Shown in pieces: positions 53,938 through 62,106 of a stretch of DNA of 64,000 nt. The position numbers were made by a program, and so were the translations under genes. The notes under the pieces were generated by a model that saw nothing but the letters and a program-made list of their open reading frames with translations, made no database searches and was not told the origin of the DNA. This stretch comes from an uncultured Alphaproteobacteria bacterium. Lineage in GTDB: Bacteria; Pseudomonadota; Alphaproteobacteria; SP197. Numbering within the stretch: position 1 is the first letter of the stretch; every line of letters begins with the position of its first letter. The DNA lies in the NCBI GenBank assembly GCA_943787175.1, contig CALSLK010000006.1:186001-250000 (forward strand). Direction: 5' to 3'.

Positions 53938-54146
53938 CATCAAATCAAGATGAGCCAGATACTCAATTAGAAAACGAGCTCACGCGTCCCAAATGTTCTG
54001 ACGACGGACAGTGCCGTGCATCCACAACACGCATGCATTACGCTAAGCGCCATCAGGGCTTGCCCGACACTTCTGTCATCCCCGACATGCGGCTTTGCCT
54101 CTGGTCCTGCCGGGATGACACCCCTTTTACAGCCGGGAATCACACC

Positions 54147-54884
54147 ATGGCATCCGACACCGTTCTTTATGACTCCAGCGATCACATCGCGACCATCACG
54201 CTCAACCGGCCCGACAAGCTCAACGCCCTGAGCCATGAGATGGGTGATGCCCTGCGACAGGCCTGGCTTGACTTCGAGGCCGGCGACGACCGGGTGGCCA
54301 TCCTGACCGGCGCGGGCAGGGCCTTTACCGCCGGTGCCGATCTCGACGGCGGCGGTGACATGTGGTCGATCACGCCGGGTGTGGGCGTCAAGCTCAGCAA
54401 GCCTGTCATAGCGGCGGTGAACGGCCTGACGGTCGGCGGCGGTCTGTGTCTGGTGCAGATGGCCGACATGGCCGTGGCGTCACAAAGCGCCTGGATCAGC
54501 TATCCCGAAGCCAAGATCGGCTTTACCGGCGGCATCATCGCCTCACTGGTTTCGCGCATGCCCCACAAGGCCGCCATGGAACTGCTCATGACCGGCGAGA
54601 AGATGAGCGCCCAGCGCGCCTATGAACTGGGCTTCTTCAACAAGGTCGTGCCCGATGCCGACCTGATGACCGAAACCCGCGCGCTGGCCCAAAAGGTCGC
54701 CGAAAATGCGCCCCTGGTCATTGCCGCGCTCAAGACTCTGGCCGACGAGGTCATGCCCAAAGGCCCCATGGAAGGCGCCGGCTGGGCCCGCCGCATGGTC
54801 GAAGCCACCTTTGCCAGCAATGACCTTCAGGAAGGCCTGTCTGCCTTCCGCGAGAAACGCACACCGATCTTCAAGGGGGACTGA
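54147..54884 (+). CDS. Enoyl-CoA hydratase/isomerase family protein
   Basis: 245 residues from ATG 54147. Crotonase fold: ITLNRPDKLNALSHEMGDAL, ILTGAGRAFTAGADLDGGGD (oxyanion-hole A-G-A-D-L), KPVIAAVNGLTVGGGLCLVQMADMAVAS (G-x-x-G-G-G oxyanion hole) and YPEAKIGFTGGIIASLVSRMP. At the second acid position there is no obvious Glu (SYPEAKIGF gives Glu only in the first part), so hydratase, isomerase and hydrolase roles are all possible. Its N-terminus may have been fused to IS DNA by rearrangement, but the start is normal. Convergent with the third dioxygenase. Confidence 0.88.
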   Translation: MASDTVLYDSSDHIATITLNRPDKLNALSHEMGDALRQAWLDFEAGDDRVAILTGAGRAFTAGADLDGGGDMWSITPGVGVKLSKPVIAAVNGLTVGGGLCLVQMADMAVASQSAWISYPEAKIGFTGGIIASLVSRMPHKAAMELLMTGEKMSAQRAYELGFFNKVVPDADLMTETRALAQKVAENAPLVIAALKTLADEVMPKGPMEGAGWARRMVEATFASNDLQEGLSAFREKRTPIFKGD

Positions 54885-54928
54885 CGTCGAACCAAAGGGC
54901 GATCGCCAACCCAGTGCAAAGGTTTTGA

Positions 54929-55765
54929 TCAGCCTCCCTGCCAGCCCCACATCTGGCCGCCTTTGAGTTCCTTGGTCGGAACCCGGCCGATGTCGGTGGG
55001 ATAGAAACCCAGCATGCCGCCGACCGCTTCGTAGCCCATCATGCGCTGGATGTGTTCGGGGTGTTGCGCGGCTATCGCGCGCGGTACGGCAAGAACATGG
55101 TTCACCTCCTGGCGCAACCAGCCCAGGCAATAGGTGTTGATGAGACCGGCACGGGGCGCATCGGAACGGTTGGCACCGCCGCCATGGAAGACCGAGCCCA
55201 GATAGAACAGCGCTGAGCCCTTGGGCATGGGCGCCTGCACCACGGGATCATCAGGCCCGACCTCATCCTGGTTGACCCAGAGATGGCTGCCTGGAACGGT
55301 GCGCGTCGCGCCATTTTCCTCCGTGAAATCGTTCAGCGCCCACATCACCGAAACCTGCATCTCCACACCGGGAATGTGTATGGGATAGATCGTGTCGTCA
55401 CGATGCAGGACCTGATCGCCCTCGCCTGGATAGATCTCGATCGCGGTGGTCGAGCCGATGGAGTAACTCGGGCAGTTGGGCAGGAGCAGGGCATCGAGCA
55501 CCGCCATCATGGGCCGATGCCCGACGATCTCGCCTGAGGCCATGGAGATATCGAGTACGGAATTGACCCGCAGGGTGGTGTAGCCGTTGAAGTCGTTTTC
55601 GGTGGACTTGCCCACGGTATCGAAGGGGTTGCGCAGATCGGCCAGAACCTGATCGACAATTGCCTCATCGACAAAGTTCTCAACGATCATCGCCCCATCC
55701 CGACGCATGGTTGCCACCATGGTCTCGGTCGAATCATTCGCGTTCAGACGGGTCAGCGCCATCAC
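54929..55765 (-). CDS. Phytanoyl-CoA dioxygenase family, copy C
   Basis: 278 residues. Fe ligands: [19 protein letters not shown] (HxD) and [40 protein letters not shown], with Arg in PRAGL. More diverged and shorter than copies A and B (278 against 314-315), with the shared WLRQE.N and GYE/DxxGG stretch. It lies 4 kb away, beyond the IS and the crotonase. It could be an older duplicate or a paralog with another substrate. Confidence 0.88.
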   Translation of the reverse strand: MMALTRLNANDSTETMVATMRRDGAMIVENFVDEAIVDQVLADLRNPFDTVGKSTENDFNGYTTLRVNSVLDISMASGEIVGHRPMMAVLDALLLPNCPSYSIGSTTAIEIYPGEGDQVLHRDDTIYPIHIPGVEMQVSVMWALNDFTEENGATRTVPGSHLWVNQDEVGPDDPVVQAPMPKGSALFYLGSVFHGGGANRSDAPRAGLINTYCLGWLRQEVNHVLAVPRAIAAQHPEHIQRMMGYEAVGGMLGFYPTDIGRVPTKELKGGQMWGWQGG

Positions 55766-55951
55766 AATCTACTCCTGAAATTCATCGTTAGGGTCCTTGA
55801 TACCCCATGATCCAGCAGTCGCGCGACCACGTCCATCTCCTTGCTCTCAGTTGCGTGATTGCCAATTGATTACCATTTGGTCAAGAACCCCCCACTTCCT
55901 AATCATCAACGACGGTCAAGGGGGCCGTCCGCCAACCAGGACATGACCGAC

Positions 55952-56350
55952 ATGATGACGAAGTTCACAACCAGCCTTCTCACCGCCGCCGTGTTTGCCA
56001 TCGGCGCCATGACCGCAACCGCGCCGGTCCAGGCCGATGAAGTGATCGCCAGCGGAACCTTTGAAGGCCGCAGCGATCACCGCACGGACGGCGAAGTTTC
56101 CATCATCAAGACCGACAGCGGTTACCAGGTCGTTCTGAGCGATGATTTCTCGCTTGATGGTGCGCCCGATCCCACGCTTGCCTTCGGCAAGGACGGCTTT
56201 GCCAGCGAGGCCGAATTCACGGCACTGAAATCAAACGACGGGCATCAAGTCTATGACCTGCCCGAAGGCCTCGATCCCACGGCCTATGACGAGTTCTATG
56301 TCTGGTGTTCGGAATATGCGGTGCCGCTGGGTTTTGCCGACCTGAAGTAA
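55952..56350 (+). CDS. DM13-domain exported protein
   Basis: 132 residues from ATG 55952 (55955 is also possible; AGG lies 11 bases upstream). A signal peptide (SLLTAAVFAIGAMTATAPVQA) and a DM13 domain: IASGTFEGRSDHRTDGEVSIIKTDSGYQVVLSDDFSLDGAPDPTLAFGKDGF ... YDEFYVWCSEYAVPLGFADLK. The single Cys in V-W-C-x-x-(Y/F)-x-V-(P/F) is the family signature and may hold a redox centre; the role is not established. The gene is alone on its strand. Confidence 0.87.
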   Translation: MMTKFTTSLLTAAVFAIGAMTATAPVQADEVIASGTFEGRSDHRTDGEVSIIKTDSGYQVVLSDDFSLDGAPDPTLAFGKDGFASEAEFTALKSNDGHQVYDLPEGLDPTAYDEFYVWCSEYAVPLGFADLK

Positions 56351-56459
56351 CCATCGGGTTCAGAGATTTGCTATCCCGGCGCGCTTTCTCCCTCCCACGC
56401 GCCCGGTTGCGGGACGTACCCTGGCGGTGCGTCCCGCTTGCGTTTGAACCTTGCAGGTT

Positions 56460-57041
56460 TCAGGCGAGCTCGAGCATTGCCTGGTCGCGCACGGCAGCCA
56501 GATCAGCTGCGGCCATGCCGCTTCTTGCCATCACGCGCATACCGAAATAGGTCGCGAGCAGAGCGCGGGCCTGCTTGCGGCGCACCTTGCTGCGATTGCC
56601 AAAGGCTTGGGTCTTTTCAAGCGCGGCATCAAAGGCATCTTCAAACGCCTTGTAGGCAAGGCCAACCCGGCGCGACGTCTCCTGATCAAACGGCGCACGA
56701 TCAATCGAGGCATTGCAGAGAAAACAGCCCCAGCGGCCGCTGCCTGCCTCAACCTCTTCGAGCACACCGGCAAACAGGCCGGCGATGGCCTTCTCACCGC
56801 CATCCCGGCTGGTGACCGTCAGCAGGTCGACCGCAAACCCCACCTCCTGTTCGATATAGCGATCCAGCGCTGCCAGATACATCTGTTGTTTGTTGCCAAA
56901 CGCGGCATAGAGGCTGGCTTTTTTGACGCCGGTTTCACCGACCAGGGCATGCATGGAAACCCCGTCGAAACCGCGGTTCCAGAAGAGGTCCATCATGGTT
57001 TCAAGGACAAGAGCCTTGTCAAAGGAACGGGGCCTTCCCAT
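56460..57041 (-). CDS. TetR/AcrR-family transcriptional regulator
   Basis: 193 residues from ATG 57041. N-terminal helix-turn-helix: MGRPRSFDKALVLETMMDLFWNRGFDGVSMHALVGETGVKKASLYAAFGNKQQMYLAALDRYIE. The C-terminal domain (with GCFLCNASIDRAPFDQETSRRV) is of the TetR_C16-like type. Starts inside the stop of the upstream small gene (TGATG-type overlap), so the two are coupled. Effector unknown. Confidence 0.9.
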   Translation of the reverse strand: MGRPRSFDKALVLETMMDLFWNRGFDGVSMHALVGETGVKKASLYAAFGNKQQMYLAALDRYIEQEVGFAVDLLTVTSRDGGEKAIAGLFAGVLEEVEAGSGRWGCFLCNASIDRAPFDQETSRRVGLAYKAFEDAFDAALEKTQAFGNRSKVRRKQARALLATYFGMRVMARSGMAAADLAAVRDQAMLELA

Positions 57042-57262
57042 CAAATCACGATCAGAACCACACCCATCAGGGTGAAGCCGGCAAGCAGACACAGGAAAAA
57101 CGGGATGCCCCATTCGTGTTCAGCGCGCGGAAGGGGCATCGAATGCAGATGGGCCGGATGCAGACGGCGTTGGTTGGCGACATGGGCCAGTGCGTCAGCG
57201 GCGTTTTCGGCCTCGACAGGAAAGATGCGGCCATCGCGATGTTCGACAAGAAACTCAGGCAT
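57041..57262 (-). CDS. Small protein with one C-terminal membrane helix
   Basis: 73 residues from ATG 57262: MPEFLVEHRDGRIFPVEAENAADALAHVANQRRLHPAHLHSMPLPRAEHEWG, then the hydrophobic tail IPFFLCLLAGFTLMGVVLIVI. Too short to be assigned a family. Coupled with the TetR gene downstream (shared base at 57041). It could be a membrane partner of the channel gene on the opposite strand; this is only a guess from location. Confidence 0.5.
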   Translation of the reverse strand: MPEFLVEHRDGRIFPVEAENAADALAHVANQRRLHPAHLHSMPLPRAEHEWGIPFFLCLLAGFTLMGVVLIVI

Positions 57263-57409
57263 GGGTGACGTTCCGTTAGGCCGGCACAGGAGGCGCATAG
57301 GAACCATGCAACCTGCGGCGCAATCCCCTATCCTGCCTCTTCACCCGGCACTTGCCAACGCTGTGTGCCATAACGCAAGTTCCGGCCCTGACCGTTCGGA
57401 AGACACCTG

Positions 57410-58198
57410 ATGTACAAACGTCTGCGCGCCTTCGCCTATCAGCAACTGGGGCCCTACAAGCCCGAGCACGGCAACCTGACCGGCGCCAATTGTCTGATCG
57501 TGACCGTGATTCTGGTCAGCTTGTTGATGTTCACGCTGGAATCGGATCCCGATTACCACTTCCACGACACGTTCCTGCTTGAACTTCTGACCTTCATCAT
57601 CCTGACGGTTTTCGCCGTGGAGTTTTTCGCGCGCCTGTTCGCGGCCGGTCATGCCGAGGAGTATCGCGGGGTTCGCGGTCACCTGCTCTACCTGCGCCAC
57701 AACTGGGCTCTGGTGACGGTCGACCTGCTGGCCTTTGCGCCCGAGCTTGTCTTCATCCTGCTTGGCATGCCGCCGCCAACCTGGTTCAGAACCCTGCGCG
57801 TGGTCCGCATCTTCAAGCTGACCCGTTACATGTCCGGCGTCGACCTCATCTTTGAAGCTGTGAAGGAGAGCGGAAGGGAGCTCGCGACCGCCGTCTCGGT
57901 TGCGGTCGTCCTCTGGTACCTGGGCTCGGTCGCGCTTTACCTCGCCGAACGCCATGCCCAGCCTGAAGGGTTCGGCAGCATTCCCGAAGCCATGTGGTGG
58001 AGTGTCGTCACCATGGCCACGGTTGGCTATGGCGAAGTCGTGCCAATCACCAATCTGGGCAAGGTTCTGGCCGGATTCCTGATGCTGCTGGCACTGGGTG
58101 TGGTTGCCCTGCCAAGCGGTATTCTGGCGGGTTCGTTCATGCACCGTTACCGCGAGCGCCAGAAGGCAGCTGACGATCAGGAGGATCTGCCGGAGTAA
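57410..58198 (+). CDS. Voltage-gated K+ channel family protein
   Basis: 262 residues, ATG 57410. Six membrane helices with an S4-like helix LRVVRIFKLTRYM (regular Arg/Lys every third residue, about 125-140) and a pore with the selectivity filter MATVGYGEVVP (about 200-210). Upstream helices: GANCLIVTVILVSLLMFTL, ELLTFIILTVFAVEFFARLF, NWALVTVDLLAFAPELVFIL; downstream: KVLAGFLMLLALGVVALPSGILAGSF. The filter TVGYGE is typical of K+-selective pores. No RCK or cyclic-nucleotide domain is attached. The gene is followed 10 bases later by a proline iminopeptidase. Confidence 0.92.
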   Translation: MYKRLRAFAYQQLGPYKPEHGNLTGANCLIVTVILVSLLMFTLESDPDYHFHDTFLLELLTFIILTVFAVEFFARLFAAGHAEEYRGVRGHLLYLRHNWALVTVDLLAFAPELVFILLGMPPPTWFRTLRVVRIFKLTRYMSGVDLIFEAVKESGRELATAVSVAVVLWYLGSVALYLAERHAQPEGFGSIPEAMWWSVVTMATVGYGEVVPITNLGKVLAGFLMLLALGVVALPSGILAGSFMHRYRERQKAADDQEDLPE

Positions 58199-58208
58199 TG
58201 GCCAGCCA

Positions 58209-59171
58209 ATGACAACGCTCGATCTCTATCCGCCTATCGAACCCTTTGATGTCAGACGGGTCGCGGTGGATGACCTCCATACGCTTCATGTCGAGCAGAG
58301 CGGCAACCCCGATGGTGTGCCTGTCGTCTTCCTCCATGGCGGCCCGGGCTCACCCTGGTCGCCCAACGTCCGGCGCTTCTTTGATCCCTGCCACTACCGG
58401 CTCATCGCCTTTGATCAGCGCGGCAGCTGGCGCTCGTCTCCCCTGGGCGAACTCAGGGACAACACGACGCCGCACCTCATCGCCGATATCGAGTACCTGC
58501 GCGCCCTGTTCGGAGTCGAGCGCTGGATTGTCTTTGGCGGTTCCTGGGGCAGCGCATTGGGCCTGGCATACGCGCAAGCCCATCCCGACCGCACCATGGC
58601 GCTGGTCCTGCGCGGTATTTTGCTCGACCCGGCAGACTACCTGCGCTGGGGTTTCCATGAATCGCGTTCCGTGCATCCCCAGGCCTGGGAAATGCTGGTA
58701 GCCGCCATACCAGAAAACGAGCGCGACGATCTCGATGCAGCCCTGAAACGGCGCATGCTCGACCCCGACCCCGCAATCCACAGACCTGTCATCCGGGGCT
58801 GGATGGACCAGTCGGGCATTCTTGGCCGTTCCCGCCATCCCGACCCCGCCTTGACTGAGGGCGACGGGGACGAAGAGGCACCGGAGCTGGAAGTCGCCGG
58901 TGGCCAGATCTCCATGCATTACCTTGCCAACCATATGTTCCTTGCGCCCGGCAGCCTGCGTCAAAACGCCCATCGGCTGGCCGAAATCCCCGGCGTCATC
59001 ATTCACGGCCAAGAAGATTACAACTGCCCGCTCTCCCACGCCTGGGACCTCCACAGGCTCTGGCCACGCGCCCGTTATCAGCCGATCCCCGATGCCGGTC
59101 ACGCCAGCCTGGACCGCAACATCCGCCTCGCCCTGGTCGAAGCGATGGAAGCATTCAAGACGCTCTCCTGA
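58209..59171 (+). CDS. pip: Proline iminopeptidase (prolyl aminopeptidase)
   Basis: 320 residues from ATG 58209. Removes N-terminal proline from peptides. Signatures: VVFLHGGPGSPWSPNVRRFFDP, YRLIAFDQRGSWRSSP (usual DQRG.GRS), nucleophile WIVFGGSWGSALGLAYAQAHP (G-G-S-W-G-S), the His near PDAGHAS and the cap domain with DALKRRM. Length and motifs are typical of the Pip family. The 10-base gap after the channel gene suggests co-transcription. Confidence 0.93.
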   Translation: MTTLDLYPPIEPFDVRRVAVDDLHTLHVEQSGNPDGVPVVFLHGGPGSPWSPNVRRFFDPCHYRLIAFDQRGSWRSSPLGELRDNTTPHLIADIEYLRALFGVERWIVFGGSWGSALGLAYAQAHPDRTMALVLRGILLDPADYLRWGFHESRSVHPQAWEMLVAAIPENERDDLDAALKRRMLDPDPAIHRPVIRGWMDQSGILGRSRHPDPALTEGDGDEEAPELEVAGGQISMHYLANHMFLAPGSLRQNAHRLAEIPGVIIHGQEDYNCPLSHAWDLHRLWPRARYQPIPDAGHASLDRNIRLALVEAMEAFKTLS

Positions 59172-59245
59172 CGATCTGCACCATCGCCAATTCCACGCCG
59201 CAGCGTTCCACACTAAGCTTCCACCAGAATCAAGGGGACAACGCC

Positions 59246-61240
59246 ATGGCCGATCATCCGCAGTTTCCGCATCTCTTCTCACCCGTGAAGTTGAACGGGC
59301 ACGCGCTCAAATGCCGCGTCGTGTTCGGCGCCCATACCGCGAACATGGCCGAGGACGGCCTGCCGACCGACCGGCATTTCGGTTACTACCGCGAACGCGC
59401 GCGCGGTGGCGCAGCCATGATCGTGGTCGAGCCAACCCCGCCCCACGACACTGCAGTCCTGACGCGCGGCAACCTGCGCCACGACGACAGCGTCATTCCC
59501 TACTTCAAGAAGATCACCGACGAATGCCACAGCCACGGCACGGTCATGTGCCATCAGATCTATCATGTCGGCGGCCATGGCGATCAGGACAATTCCTGGA
59601 CGCCCTACTGGTCACCCTCGGGTCGGCCCAGCATGCACGACCCCTGGGGCAGCCATGCCATGACGCAGGGCGAAATCGAGGAGCTGATCCAGGCTTTCGT
59701 CGACCAGGCCGTACGCGACCAGAAGGGCGGTTTCGACGGCGTCGACCTGTTCGCTGGCTACAACTGCCTGCTCGACCAGTTCTGGTCGCCCATCACCAAC
59801 CGGCGCACCGATCAATGGGGCGGCAGCCTGGAAAACCGCATCCGCTTTTCCAGTGAAATCGCCACCCGCATCCGCAAGGCCTGCGGCCAGGACTTCATCG
59901 TCGGCATGACGATTTCAGGCGCGGAACCCTATCCCGGCGGCCTTTCCATCGAGGACAAGCAGGAAATCGTGCAATGGCTCGATGAGCGCGGCCTGGTCGA
60001 TTACTTCAGCGTCGGGCAGGGCAGCTATCTCAACCAGTTCAACAAGATCGTTCCCGGCATCCATTTCGACATGATGCTGGGCCCGCCCGATGCGGCAAAG
60101 TTCAAGGAAGTCACCAAACACGCCCTGGTCACCGCCGAAGCGCGTGTGAAGACGCCCGCCAATGCCGAACAGGTACTGGCCGAGGGCAAGTCCGATCTGG
60201 TCTCCATCGTTCGCGGCCAGATCGCCGATCCCCATCTGGTCAACAAGGCGCGCGAAGGCCGCGCTGAGGACGTGCGCCCCTGCATCTCGTGCAACCAGCT
60301 CTGCATCGGCCGGCGCATGAGGGATTACCACATCTCCTGCCTGATCAATCCCTCGGTCAGCCGCGAGACCGAATGGGGCGGCGACAATCCGCCCGCCACC
60401 GAAACCCCCAAACACGTGCTGGTCGTTGGCGGCGGCCCTGCCGGTCTGGAAACCGCACGCGTCGCAGCCGAACGCGGCCACCGCGTCACCCTGGTCGAGA
60501 AATCAGACGAGCTTGGCGGCCAGTTCCGCCTTGCCGCCGGCCAGCCCGAGCGCGGCGAGATCGGCCAGTTTCTGACCTGGTATCAGGGACAGCTCGAAAA
60601 GCTTCAGGTCCGTGTCCTGCTGCGCACGGAACTTGATGCCGATGGCATCCGCGAGATGGGCGCTGACACGGTGGTGCTCTCTACCGGGTCGGCACCGTCG
60701 CGCACCGGCTTCCAGCGCATCCTGCCCCATATCGACAACCTGCCCGGTGTTGATCAGGAGAACGTCTGTACCGTGCATGATGTGCTCGACGGCAGCGTCG
60801 TGCCCGGTAATCGCGTCCTGCTGCTTGATGACATCAACGGCTGGTGGCCTGCCAGCGGCACCGCCCAGCATCTGGCCCTGCAACGCCACGAGGTTGTCGT
60901 GGTCACCGCCGCAGAGACCCCCTGCGCCGCTCTCGACAACAGCCAGGCCGGCGAGACCATGCGTGAGCGCTTCATGAAAACAGGCGTCGAGGTCATCACC
61001 GCCCACGCCCTGCTTTCATGGAACGGCAACACGGCGCAACTGCTGAACCTCTATACCGGCGACAAGGAAACCCGCGACTTCGACACCCTGGTGCTGGCCA
61101 CCACCAACACGCCCGAGGACGCGCTCACCGCCGAACTCGCCGCCGACGGCATCGACCTGCATGCCATCGGCGACACCGTTTCTGCCCGCACCGCCAGCAT
61201 GGCCTTCTATGAAGCAAGAAAGCTGGCGGTGACGCTGTAA
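59246..61240 (+). CDS. NADH:flavin oxidoreductase with 4Fe-4S cluster (TMADH/FadH-like)
   Basis: 664 residues. The N-terminal FMN barrel (1-340) reads FPHLFSPVKLNGHALKCRVVFGAHTANMAEDG and RRTDQWGGSLENRIRFS. The 4Fe-4S ligands are Cys346, 349, 353 and 365 (CX2CX3CX11C), a spacing like 2,4-dienoyl-CoA reductase more than trimethylamine dehydrogenase. The C-terminal FAD and NAD-binding parts (about 385-660) carry VLVVGGGPAGLETARVAAERGHRVTLVE and VVLSTGSAP. Family members demethylate or dehydrogenate amines or reduce enoyl compounds; amine use is plausible because a Rieske oxygenase is nearby, but substrate is inferred. Confidence 0.88.
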   Translation: MADHPQFPHLFSPVKLNGHALKCRVVFGAHTANMAEDGLPTDRHFGYYRERARGGAAMIVVEPTPPHDTAVLTRGNLRHDDSVIPYFKKITDECHSHGTVMCHQIYHVGGHGDQDNSWTPYWSPSGRPSMHDPWGSHAMTQGEIEELIQAFVDQAVRDQKGGFDGVDLFAGYNCLLDQFWSPITNRRTDQWGGSLENRIRFSSEIATRIRKACGQDFIVGMTISGAEPYPGGLSIEDKQEIVQWLDERGLVDYFSVGQGSYLNQFNKIVPGIHFDMMLGPPDAAKFKEVTKHALVTAEARVKTPANAEQVLAEGKSDLVSIVRGQIADPHLVNKAREGRAEDVRPCISCNQLCIGRRMRDYHISCLINPSVSRETEWGGDNPPATETPKHVLVVGGGPAGLETARVAAERGHRVTLVEKSDELGGQFRLAAGQPERGEIGQFLTWYQGQLEKLQVRVLLRTELDADGIREMGADTVVLSTGSAPSRTGFQRILPHIDNLPGVDQENVCTVHDVLDGSVVPGNRVLLLDDINGWWPASGTAQHLALQRHEVVVVTAAETPCAALDNSQAGETMRERFMKTGVEVITAHALLSWNGNTAQLLNLYTGDKETRDFDTLVLATTNTPEDALTAELAADGIDLHAIGDTVSARTASMAFYEARKLAVTL

Positions 61241-61294
61241 CCAACCCACCTGTGTCGTCCCGGCCTTGTGCCAGGATGACACGGTAGAGGTTGT

Positions 61295-61759
61295 TCATCC
61301 CAACCGCTTTGCCATGAACACACTCGGCGCACCTTCGGGGTAGTCGCCGAAGGTGGGGCAGATTTCGTACCCGGCGGAATGGTAGAGGCCCAGTGCTTCG
61401 GGCTGTTCGTCGCCGGCTTCGAGCATCAGCGCGGAAATGGCTTCGCTGCGGGCCGTCTCTTCCAGCGCATTGAGCAGGCGGCGGCCCAGTTTCAGACCGC
61501 GCGCATCCGGCGTCACCCACATGCGTTTGATCTCGGCATAACCCTCACGCCTGGCCAGCGCCGCACAGCCCAGGGCCACACCATCACGGCGCGCGACCAG
61601 GAACGTGACGGCCGGGACCATCAGGTCGGCGACATCGAGCATGTAGTTGTTCTCAGGCGGATAAAGCCCATCCATATAGGCATCGCTCGCCCGCAGCATG
61701 GCAACCACGTCGGGCTGGTCCGGCGCTTCAGGCGCGATGGTGAGGGTTTGTTCGGTCAT
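61295..61759 (-). CDS. GNAT-family N-acetyltransferase
   Basis: 154 residues from ATG 61759. The acetyl-CoA-binding motif is MWVTPDARGLKLGRRLLNALEETARSEAISALMLEAGDEQPEALGLYHSAGY: R-x-x-x-L-G-R/G-x-L with the typical V-x-P-x-x-R-G. N-terminal part MLRASDAYMDGLYPPENNYML is typical of small GNATs acting on free amino groups. Substrate unknown. Confidence 0.88.
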   Translation of the reverse strand: MTEQTLTIAPEAPDQPDVVAMLRASDAYMDGLYPPENNYMLDVADLMVPAVTFLVARRDGVALGCAALARREGYAEIKRMWVTPDARGLKLGRRLLNALEETARSEAISALMLEAGDEQPEALGLYHSAGYEICPTFGDYPEGAPSVFMAKRLG

Positions 61760-61801
61760 GGCTGCTTCTGTGCATCAGGAAACCGGAAACAACAAGATGA
61801 C

Positions 61802-62086
61802 TCACGCAGAGACGCGGAGACGCAGAGGAACAAGAAACCAAAAATGGAGTTCACACTGAGGCACAGAAGTGTCTGGACGAGGCGCCAAAGGTGATCATAC
61901 AGGCTGGAGATGAAGGCTGGTTGGGCCGCATAGCGGCCCGATAACAAACGGCGAAACCACGCGGAGCATGATCATCATCAGGCACGAAGACCTTGCAGAT
62001 GAGAACGTTCTTCTCCGTATCTCTGTGTGATCCGATTCTTGGTCACTTCTTTCCTTGTTTCTCTGCGCCTCTGCGTCTCTGCGTGA
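61802..62086. repeat. Inverted repeat pair of CACGCAGAGACGC type
   Basis: TCACGCAGAGACGCGGAG with following AACAAGAAA at about 61802-61840 is the inverse of the stretch at about 62050-62086 (TTTCTCTGCGCCTCTGCGTC). The repeat type is widely seen in bacterial genomes. Between them lies the hairpin GGGCCGC-ATA-GCGGCCC (61923-61939). No gene is present in the 347 bases between the GNAT and the Rieske gene; no coding potential is clear. Confidence 0.55.
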
Positions 62087-62106
62087 ATCCCTTGTTGGGT
62101 TCCTGC

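Larger units (their letters stand above)
52525..53991 (+). mobile_element. IS3-family insertion sequence
   Basis: About 1,467 bases. Imperfect terminal inverted repeats: the left end reads TGGGACAGATTGAGTGG, the right end (reverse complement) TGGGACGCGTGAGCTCG, then both share GTTTTC and TCTGGCTCATC further in. The exact outer border is uncertain by a few bases. Two overlapping genes, orfA and orfB, and a possible -1 slip site lie inside. I see no matching target-site duplication (left neighbour CTT, right neighbour AAT), which suggests rearrangement after insertion. Confidence 0.85.
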
